64,000 nt of DNA from Pectobacterium parmentieri (GTDB lineage: Bacteria; Pseudomonadota; Gammaproteobacteria; Enterobacterales; Enterobacteriaceae): NCBI RefSeq assembly GCF_001742145.1, contig NZ_CP015749.1, positions 3,534,001 to 3,598,000 of the forward strand, read 5' to 3'. The notes beneath the pieces were generated by a model. It ran no database searches. It had not been told where the DNA came from and worked only from the letters and a program-made list of their open reading frames with translations. Made by a program: the position numbers and the translations under genes. How positions within the stretch are numbered: the stretch's first letter is position 1; each line of letters opens with the position of its first letter. Positions 55,704 through 63,200 of the stretch are shown in pieces.

Positions 55704-56714
55704 TTAAAATACCGGCATTCTGAATGAAACGAGAGGAACATTATCTGTAGATAACATATTTGGCAAATCACAATAAACATACTCATAAGGAATGCACGGC
55801 TGGATCATTTTAGATACGAATTTTTTTATTTCACGATACGAATTCCCAGCAAGGAAAGTATAAAAATTACCAGAGTTCCATATTATAACAGAATAATTAA
55901 AAAATTTTCTTATTGCACTATCAACTTCATCTACGGTAGCTTCATTTTTATTCATTCGACAGAGAATAATTTCTTTCTTTTTTTGTAAATCATCATCTGA
56001 GAAAAAACGATGCTTGAAAGAATAATCTTTTTGCAATTCTCTCATTGTATATTCATCACTATCACAACTGCATTTTTCAGTAAAAATAGCTAGGCCATCT
56101 GGCTTTATTAACTCGGATACAAATTGTATTTTTTCTTCCCGCTCTCTAGAATACATTTGAAATGTCGTATCTTCAATGAGAAGATCAAAACCACATTTAA
56201 AATGTGAAAGCTTATCATGCATTCCCAAGCTATTCTTTGTAATGAGAAAAAAAGGCGAATGAATAAAGAAAGAATTATAAGGTTCACCATGCATATAGAA
56301 ATTTTTTTCATTAATTTTAGTCGGACTGCTTGTTAATGTTCTTATTTTACCTTTTGATACTTCAGAAATTGTCCGAGCCATAGTTCCTTCAGCCATCCCA
56401 AGACAATAAACATCAAAAAAATCAGATTTATCCTTTTCTTCAAAATATTGACAAATAGTAGAGCCTAATCTGCATTCCTCCTCTAAACTATATGGAATGC
56501 TTGAAAAATAGTGCCGAACAAATGGGCCGATGTTTTTATTTAAAACTTTAGAAAAATCAGCAACTTTCTTATCATTATCAAATAATCGGGTGTCTGGATA
56601 TATTTCTTTAATTGGAACATTTTCCTTTCCTGCCGCAGTAAGAGAAAAAAAATCAGCCATTTCATTCACTCTAGGCGCTTTTCTACACGCTTCAATAAAC
56701 TTATCCATGTTCAT
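55704..56714 (-). CDS. SAM-dependent methyltransferase-like protein paired with an exporter
   Basis: A 336-residue soluble protein, not assigned to a named family. A Rossmann-type methyltransferase layout is suggested by FFDVYCLGMAEGTMARTISE (a motif I-like strand and loop) and FDLLIEDTTFQMY followed by VSELIKPDGLAIFTEKC (motifs IV-V region). Flanking helical segments are long. I chose the ATG at 56714 because AAAGGG lies eight bases upstream; an in-frame GTG is nine bases earlier. G+C content is low, unlike valS. The product could be a small modified metabolite exported by its LysE-type neighbour; this is inference. Confidence 0.5.
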   Translation of the reverse strand: MNMDKFIEACRKAPRVNEMADFFSLTAAGKENVPIKEIYPDTRLFDNDKKVADFSKVLNKNIGPFVRHYFSSIPYSLEEECRLGSTICQYFEEKDKSDFFDVYCLGMAEGTMARTISEVSKGKIRTLTSSPTKINEKNFYMHGEPYNSFFIHSPFFLITKNSLGMHDKLSHFKCGFDLLIEDTTFQMYSREREEKIQFVSELIKPDGLAIFTEKCSCDSDEYTMRELQKDYSFKHRFFSDDDLQKKKEIILCRMNKNEATVDEVDSAIRKFFNYSVIIWNSGNFYTFLAGNSYREIKKFVSKMIQPCIPYEYVYCDLPNMLSTDNVPLVSFRMPVF

Positions 56715-56799
56715 ATTTACCACCCTTTAAATTAACAAGCTAATCATTAATTAATAAAAACAGAGAACACACTACCTCCCGTACCATCCACTTTCAATT

Positions 56800-57193
56800 A
56801 TTTTTTAAGATAGACATTATTACTATAAAAAAAGATGTAATTGACTATCTACAGTCCTCTTTCGCAAGGAAAGGATACTATCCCCACTTCGCGGCAAACA
56901 TCTTTTACGATGCGTCCAGTTTCAACGGGTTTCAAAACGACGATGATCTAATGCTTGGTGAATCGGGTTTAAGCATAGCGATCTCCTTAAAGGAACATAA
57001 TGAATATGTCAAAAAATCTCTAAAAAGGTGTGGAACTAAAACGAGTGTGCTTCCTCCCAATGGCGGAAAAAAACCGCCCAGCCAGCAGCTCAGCGGCAAG
57101 TGGCTGGAAGACCTCGGTTTTAACACCGGACAGCCGGTGATTGTCACCGTTGAACGCGGTAAACTGGTGATTGAGACGGAACTGCGCTTCTGA
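56800..57193 (+). pseudogene. Immunity-gene-like fragment fused in frame to a SymE remnant
   Basis: An open frame with no early start encodes VIDYLQSSFARKGYYPHFAA, then SSFNGFQNDDDLMLGESGLS and ISLKEHNEYVKKSLKR, which looks like the end of a small immunity protein. From about 57060 it continues in frame into KPPSQQLSGKWLEDLGFNTG and VIVTVERGKLVIETELRF, the SpoVT/AbrB-like C-terminus of SymE toxins. The first ATG at 56951 would give an 80-residue chimera with no SymE N-terminus. Both parts are remnants. Confidence 0.55.
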
Positions 57194-57233
57194 CTGGCAG
57201 ACAAAAAAATTCCGGCCTCTTTAGTGGCCGGGA
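57069..57233 (+). repeat. symE-end direct repeat, copy 1
   Basis: About 165 bases covering the symE 3' end and its downstream hairpin (CCGGCC 57212-57217, GGCCGG 57226-57231). It is nearly identical to 59637-59807. The repeats lie in the same orientation on either side of kptA and the displaced CDI module. Confidence 0.8.
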
Positions 57234-57252
57234 CTCATTTGAGATTATTATC

Positions 57253-57795
57253 ATGAGCAAAAAAAACACAGATATCAGTAAATTTTTAAGTTACATATTA
57301 CGTCATCAACCTGAAGCTATTGGTTTATCTTTGGACAAGGAAGGATGGGCCGTTATAAGCGATCTTGTTCTTTGTGCCGCGGAAGAAGGCTATACACTCG
57401 ACAATAATCTTATTCAGAGTATCGTTAATAATAGTGATAAAAAACGCTTTACGATTTCAGATGATGGATTACGTATCCGGGCAGCTCAGGGACATTCATC
57501 ACAACAGGTTGATATAAAGTATGAAGAAAAAACTCCCCCCGAGTTTTTATATCATGGAACTGCAACACGATTTCTAATATCAATTCGTGCTCAGGGATTA
57601 CATGCAAAAGATAGACAATATGTTCATCTATCTGCCGATGAAGAGACAGCAATTCAAGTTGGAAGTCGGCATGGAAAACCGATTGTACTAAAAATAAAAG
57701 CCCTGACTATGTATGAACAGGGTTTTAAATTCTACCAAGCTGATAACGGGGTCTGGTTAACAGACATCGTTCCTTATCGGTTTATTCAAGAATAA
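57253..57795 (+). CDS. kptA: KptA, RNA 2'-phosphotransferase (Tpt1 family)
   Basis: A 180-residue NAD-dependent 2'-phosphotransferase that removes a 2'-phosphate from RNA, forming ADP-ribose 1'',2''-cyclic phosphate and nicotinamide. Family motifs are SKFLSYILRHQPEAIGLSLD, DKKRFTISDDG, LYHGTATRF, YVHLSADEETA and GRHGKPIVLKI. The length matches E. coli KptA. The physiological substrate in bacteria is unclear. Its stop abuts the stop of the convergent immunity gene with no gap, and it lies inside the repeat-flanked CDI module, suggesting movement with it. Confidence 0.9.
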   Translation: MSKKNTDISKFLSYILRHQPEAIGLSLDKEGWAVISDLVLCAAEEGYTLDNNLIQSIVNNSDKKRFTISDDGLRIRAAQGHSSQQVDIKYEEKTPPEFLYHGTATRFLISIRAQGLHAKDRQYVHLSADEETAIQVGSRHGKPIVLKIKALTMYEQGFKFYQADNGVWLTDIVPYRFIQE

Positions 57796-58191
57796 TTACA
57801 CATCATCTTCAGCCTGCTCTGCTTTATAGCGGGCTGACTCAAAGCGAGCCATTTTTAACCATTCTGCAAAGTTATCTGTATAACCTCTGTCTTCCCAACC
57901 AGCAGAAGCAAAGGCATGAACATAATATACTTTTGGTTCTCCTGATGTATCTGCTCCATCAAAACAAGCTATATCATCAGAGTAATTTACTTTGGCAAAA
58001 GGCACTAACCTCCGGGTTGGGTACTTTCCCTTTACTTCCCTCATCCAGAAAGCAGAAGATTCCTTAAATTCACAAATAAATGACCACGGCTCGATATCAG
58101 GAATGACATCCATAGACATTATTTCGATATAAGAGGATGGATACTTAAACTTTTCAGGAAGTTCATCCTCTGTATATAAATACGCGCTCAT
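57796..58191 (-). CDS. Immunity protein of the displaced CDI module
   Basis: A 131-residue soluble acidic protein (MSAYLYTEDELPEKFKYPSS, then CEFKESSAFWMREVKGKYPT and YYVHAFASAGWEDRGYTDNF). It starts three bases after the toxin-tail gene, the normal position of a cdiI gene. I do not recognise a named immunity family. The gene looks intact and could protect against siblings that deliver this toxin even if the local toxin module is silent. Confidence 0.6.
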   Translation of the reverse strand: MSAYLYTEDELPEKFKYPSSYIEIMSMDVIPDIEPWSFICEFKESSAFWMREVKGKYPTRRLVPFAKVNYSDDIACFDGADTSGEPKVYYVHAFASAGWEDRGYTDNFAEWLKMARFESARYKAEQAEDDV

Positions 58192-58194
58192 CTT

Positions 58195-59583
58195 CTATTT
58201 TCCTCTTCCTGTAATTCTGGGATATTCATTTGAACCATAAGGGTTTTGAGTACCAAAGCCTCCAGATTGTTTATTTATTCTCCCCGTGATTGCCTCTCCC
58301 CACGTTTGAGGCACAAATCCACGTTTTCTGTCTGAAAACCGTTCGATTTCAGAATACGTTAATTTTTCATTATAGCTTCTGACGCCAGCTTCTCTGGCGG
58401 CACTGATCCTTGTATTATCCATACTGGTCATTTTGCCATCAGGCATCCTTATAACATCAACTGGATCACCCTTCCAGCCATCCTTTTTCATGCTGGAAAC
58501 AAGATCATCATAAGTGTATTTCACACCTGTACCTCGATCTGTTTTATTGTGGGAAACGGTATTTTGTGAAAAACGGATTTCATTAGCATCAAATGAGGAA
58601 GTATTTCCTGTCGGTTTAACCGTGACTGGCTCATTGATTCCTTTTTTCCCAATCCCCGCCGCAATCCCCGCCGCACTAGTTCCTGCAACCTGTGCCAACG
58701 AGTTTATCGCAAGTTGCTTCGCCCCAGGAGAATCACCGGACGACAGTGCATTATGTATCGCCGCAATTCTGTCCGACTCAAGCTGGATAGTCGTCACCTG
58801 AAGAATAGATAATTCATCCTGCTCTTCCGAGCTTAAACCACCATTAACACGCGCTTGCTCCAACAACTGATTGGTGCGATTAGCATAATCAGCTTGTAAC
58901 TTGCTAACTTCATTCTCCTTATCAACACAGTCCTTGGCACCTGTACATCCCACAACACTTTCATGTTGTTCGGCGTTAATTTTCTTGTATTTATCAATAA
59001 TGGGATTTTCGCAGGCAGTACTGCCCTGACACTGAGCCATTTCCTGACTACGGGATTTGTTTTCCTGCACACTCAGCGCGTTATTCTCCACCGCATTCTG
59101 ACTCGCCTGCGCGCCCGCTACCGCATTTGTCGTCGAGTCGCCCACCGTGCCGGCCGCCAGACCACCTGCCAGAAGCGAAAGCGTGGTGACCGTCTGTTTT
59201 TCGCTTTCCGTCATCTCCGAGATGGCTTTACCCGGGTAGAGCCTGTCGGCAATGACTCGCGCCGCCAGCTCACCCGTCGCCCCACCCGCTGCACCCGTTA
59301 TCGCCTGTGCAACATTACCCCCCGCCAGTCCCTGCACCGCCGCCGAGACCGCCATTATACCCTGACGGATCGCACCACCCGTGCCAAGACCCGAACTGTT
59401 CAAGGCCTGAGTATAGGCTTTGTCATACGTCGTCTGATAAACATATTGCCGAATCTCGGCCTCTGTCGGATTCAAGTTCGGCTTATTACCTGTCGCAAGC
59501 GCGTCTCTCGCCATCTTCCTGTCAGCATCAGAGATGCCCCGCAGTCTTCGCTTTCGGTTCTCGACGTTGATAAGGCTGAACAC
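58195..59583 (-). CDS. Displaced (orphan) CdiA C-terminal module with ParB-like toxin tail
   Basis: A 462-residue frame. Residues 17-170 repeat part of the full cdiA pre-toxin region (SDADRKMARDALATGNKPNL to NAVENNALS, the VENN boundary), but an internal segment of about 45 residues present in cdiA (after AQAITGAA) is deleted. After VENN comes a different tail ending in a ParB-like domain (DPVDVIRMPDGKMTSMDNTR, then ISAAREAGVRSYNEK). The only start is a GTG in front of unrelated residues (MFSLINVENRKRRLR), and there is no secretion signal, so it is likely silent until recombined into cdiA. Confidence 0.7.
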   Translation of the reverse strand: MFSLINVENRKRRLRGISDADRKMARDALATGNKPNLNPTEAEIRQYVYQTTYDKAYTQALNSSGLGTGGAIRQGIMAVSAAVQGLAGGNVAQAITGAAGGATGELAARVIADRLYPGKAISEMTESEKQTVTTLSLLAGGLAAGTVGDSTTNAVAGAQASQNAVENNALSVQENKSRSQEMAQCQGSTACENPIIDKYKKINAEQHESVVGCTGAKDCVDKENEVSKLQADYANRTNQLLEQARVNGGLSSEEQDELSILQVTTIQLESDRIAAIHNALSSGDSPGAKQLAINSLAQVAGTSAAGIAAGIGKKGINEPVTVKPTGNTSSFDANEIRFSQNTVSHNKTDRGTGVKYTYDDLVSSMKKDGWKGDPVDVIRMPDGKMTSMDNTRISAAREAGVRSYNEKLTYSEIERFSDRKRGFVPQTWGEAITGRINKQSGGFGTQNPYGSNEYPRITGRGK

Positions 59584-59617
59584 GACGTCAAGTCAGCCCT
59601 CTGCACAACTGAAGTAA

Positions 59618-59767
59618 AAGAACCACAACCGCGGGCAAAAACCGCCCAGCCCGCAGCTTAAGCTCAGCGGCAAGTGGCTGGAAGACCTCGGCTTCAACAC
59701 CGGACAGCCGGTGATTGTCACCGTTGAGCACGGTAAACTGGTCATTGAGACTGAGCTAAGGTTCTGA
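59618..59767 (+). pseudogene. symE remnant, second copy
   Basis: A frame with no start codon, preceded by a stop at 59615, encodes KPPSPQLKLSGKWLEDLGFN, then TGQPVIVTVEHGKLVIETEL and RF. This is the C-terminal half of SymE. It differs from copy 1 by a few substitutions and two additional codons. It cannot make a functional toxin. Confidence 0.75.
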
Positions 59768-59807
59768 CTGGCAAACAAAAAAATTCCGGCCTTTTTAGGG
59801 GCCGGGA
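59637..59807 (+). repeat. symE-end direct repeat, copy 2
   Basis: The partner of the repeat at 57069-57233, including the same hairpin. The two copies bound 2.4 kb containing kptA and the displaced toxin-immunity pair. Confidence 0.8.
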
Positions 59808-59813
59808 TTTTTT
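59777..59813. terminator. Bidirectional terminator
   Basis: CCGGCC (59786-59791) pairs with GGCCGG (59800-59805). There is a seven-A run on the left side and a six-T run on the right, so it can work in both directions, between the symE remnant and the convergent cdiI. Confidence 0.75.
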
Positions 59814-59868
59814 AATTCAACATAACCAATCGAGAAACCTGCATACAGAACTATTTATAACGTCCGAA

Positions 59869-60228
59869 TTACTTATCCAACATGTTAGGATCGTACAAAG
59901 GCGAGGCCTGCATTTTGGGCTTGATTTCTTCATACCAAGCCTTAAAAATCCAGTCTTGTGGACGACTATTTATTACAGGATTAGCTTTGAGGTCTATTTC
60001 TATTGCTTTCTCTATATTTCTATAGCATTGCATATAATTGGATTTCGATAGCTTAGAAAAATCTAAGGTTTGATCATAGAAATCATAAGTTTCATAGATT
60101 TCCTCCATAATCTCTTTGCTTATTTGGCTCATGTAGGGGCGTAAATAATCAGCCATAATATCTATGGCTGAAGACCCCAATGACACACCATTATTTTTTG
60201 AAAAAAATAAAAAACCGGCCATCTTCAC
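59869..60228 (-). CDS. cdiI: CdiI-type immunity protein for the cdiA toxin
   Basis: A 119-residue soluble protein (MKMAGFLFFSKNNGVSLGSS, then MEEIYETYDFYDQTLDFSKL). Its start overlaps the cdiA stop by four bases, which couples toxin and immunity translation. It is A+T-rich relative to cdiA. The immunity family is not recognised. It should bind and neutralise the C-terminal toxin domain of the adjacent CdiA. Confidence 0.7.
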   Translation of the reverse strand: MKMAGFLFFSKNNGVSLGSSAIDIMADYLRPYMSQISKEIMEEIYETYDFYDQTLDFSKLSKSNYMQCYRNIEKAIEIDLKANPVINSRPQDWIFKAWYEEIKPKMQASPLYDPNMLDK

Positions 60229-63200
60229 CTCATGATAACAATCTTTGCTTTATCTGCCTGCGACAATGAGTTGATGTGGTTCAATAGCTTATGTTGATTT
60301 TCAACATTTAAATTCCTGAAATCTAAGGGGACTATATCTGCTTTATCTAAGTGTGTACGTAACTGTGTAATATTTCTATCCCAATTGTTATTAAAAAACT
60401 TATTCATCCCTTCAATTTCTTTCTCTGATCCTTTTGCTGTTGTAAACATAAAGTCAACAGTTTTCCCTTTATTTGGTCCGCTGGAAAATACAAAATCGGC
60501 ACCACTGGCATCAGGATCAACACGTTCCAATTTCCCACCCATAGTATTTTGCAATTCGGTGGCGGCTGAACCTTCTGCAAGCTTGTTCTTGCCAGCGTGA
60601 GGATCAAACTTCAATCGGTTTACTTCGTCAAGGTTAACAGCGGCTCCCGTATGAGCGACTGAGCCAGCAATTTCATCACTAGCCTTATTGATCAGCTTAG
60701 ACGCTTCAGCAACATCCCCTTTCTTCAGCGCCATTTCTGCTGCTTTAATCGCTTTACCCGCAGCATCGCCCGCAATCGGAATTAACCCAACCATTGCGGC
60801 AAGATAATCAATCGCACTCTGCGCTTCCGCAAAGCCTTTGATATCACCGACCACAGGCACGAAGTCTACTCCAAAACCAGCAGCGCCTTTCAGCAATTCA
60901 TTGCGATGTTCACTTATCTTGGCCGAACACGCTTCTGCACTCATTCCAGCACAGTGCTGTGCCTTGAACTCCTCAACCGCTGCAACAAGCTGTTTCTGCG
61001 CATTCTGATACTTCTCTTCCTGTGACACACCAGAGACTTTGTTCTCGATAATGTCACTCAGCGCGTTATTCTCCACCGCATTCTGACTTGCCTGCGCACC
61101 CGCTACCGCATTCGTCGTCGAGTCGCCCACCGTGCCGGCCGCCAGACCACCTGCCAGAAGCGAAAGCGTGGTGACCGTCTGTTTTTCGCTTTCCGTCATC
61201 TCCGAGATAGCTTTACCCGGGTATAGCCTGTCGGCAATGACTCGCGCCGCCAGCTCACCCGTCGCCCCACCCGCAGCACCCGCCAGCGCACTGTTACCGC
61301 TGGCTTCCGCCACTATCCCGCCCAGCACCGCGTGCGCTACCGCATTGGCTGCAATATTGACGTTATCATTTGCATCCGTCGTCGCTTTCTTGATTTCTGC
61401 CGCCAGATACGGCGCCGCTGCACCCGTTATCGCCTGTGCAACGTTACCCCCCGCCAGTCCCTGCACCGCCGCCGAGACCGCCATTATACCCTGACGGATC
61501 GCACCACCCGTGCCAAGACCCGAACTGTTCAAGGCCTGAGTATAGGCTTTGTCATACGTCGTCTGATAAACATATTGCCGAATCTCGGCCTCTGTCGGAT
61601 TCAGGTTCGGCTTATTACCTGTCGCAAGCGCGTCTCTCGCCATCTTCCTGTCAGCATCAGAGAGACCTGCGGCCTTCGCATCGGCCTCCGCTTTCGCCGC
61701 TTTCGTCGCAATGATTGCCCCGTGCGTACCGGCAATATCCATCACCTGACTGCTGATTTCTGCAATCACCTGCATTTGTTGCAGGCGTTTCTGCTCTTTC
61801 TCTTTGTCAAAAATCGGGCTCAGCGTCTGGTTTGCATGTTCGACATCGTTACTCAGTTGTGCAACATCCTGACGCTGGTTGGCCTCATCACGGATGACTA
61901 GCTGTCCATTGCTGATCGCCGCACGCGTGGTACTCGCCGCATTACCGTCATTATTTCCACTTATCAGCGAGTTGGATGCCAAGTTACTGAGCATCTGCAT
62001 GCCTACCGGCCCGCCAGTACTGATACCGACGCCACTATGCGAGGTCTTAAACTCTGCTCGGTTTTCAATATCGCTAAAGCCTAGCGTCCCGGTGTCTAAT
62101 CGGTTTTTCGCAGCCTCTGCCGTGGAGCCAATCACCGCACCATCAAGCTGCGTATGGTTGCCCACCTGTACATCGTAGCCACCTTGTCCGGCAAACAGCC
62201 CGGTCTGCTCCTGCACGCTGCGATAATCGCTGTGCATTTTGTCCTTGCTCATGTTGAAACTGGCTGACGCGCTTCCCGCACCATAAATCGGAATGCTGAC
62301 GCCTGCACTCATGCTCTGCTGCTTGCTGTTATACACGTCGCTGTCCTGCTCGCTACGCAACAGCAGATCGCGTCCGACGCGTGCCGTTACCTGCTGCCCG
62401 CTGACCTGTGCACCCTGCAATGTGGTATCGCGACCGCTGTTTAGCCGTACCTGACGCCCCGCATCCAGCAGCGTTTCAGTGTGGCTCAGCCCTTCACCCA
62501 GTTCGTTGCCTTTCGCTTTGTTCATGCTGGCGTTTACGCTCAGGCTAAAGCCGCCGCTGCCAGCACCAAGGCTCAGGCCAATGCTGCCACCTTTACTCTT
62601 GTTGCTTCCTTCCGTGTGCTGACTGTTCTGCGCGGACACTAGCTGGATATCACGAGCGGCATCCAGCGCCACATCCTGACCCGCGCGCAGCTCGCTTCCC
62701 TGCACCCGAATATCATCAACCGTTGCGGTCAGAGACAGGTTCCTCCCAGCGTTCAGGCTGCTGCCTTGCGCGGTGCGCTGCTCCACGGTTTGCTCGGATT
62801 TCGATGACTGGCTTCCCAGCGAGACGCTGACCCCCACAACATTGTTATTCGTAGGATCGTCCTTACCTTTCAGCGCAGCCAGATAGGCAGCCTGCCCCGC
62901 TTGTACGCCACTTAGTGTCGCTTTCACACCCTGCAAAGCTTGAAGACGGCTATCCTCCGTCTCTTTAGCCGTCTGTACCGTTTGTACCGCCGTATTCACC
63001 ATTCCGCCAACCGTGCCACTCAGCGCCAGCGTTAACCCACTCTGCTTCTGTTCATAGGTCTGCCGCTGCGTCTGACTGTTCTCCGCCGCCGTCACCGCTA
63101 GCGTCTTACCTTGCAGCGCCAGATCCTGTCCGGCAACCACGTCACTACCTTTCACAGTCAGTTGATTACCCGCCAGCAGCGTCGTGTTGCCTTTTTCACT

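Noticed and set aside
58963..59661. 232-residue plus-strand frame opposite the orphan CdiA tail, with a similar frame at 61332-61901
   Set aside because: Both are the reverse of the duplicated pre-toxin region, so their mutual similarity only reflects the duplicated coding sequence.
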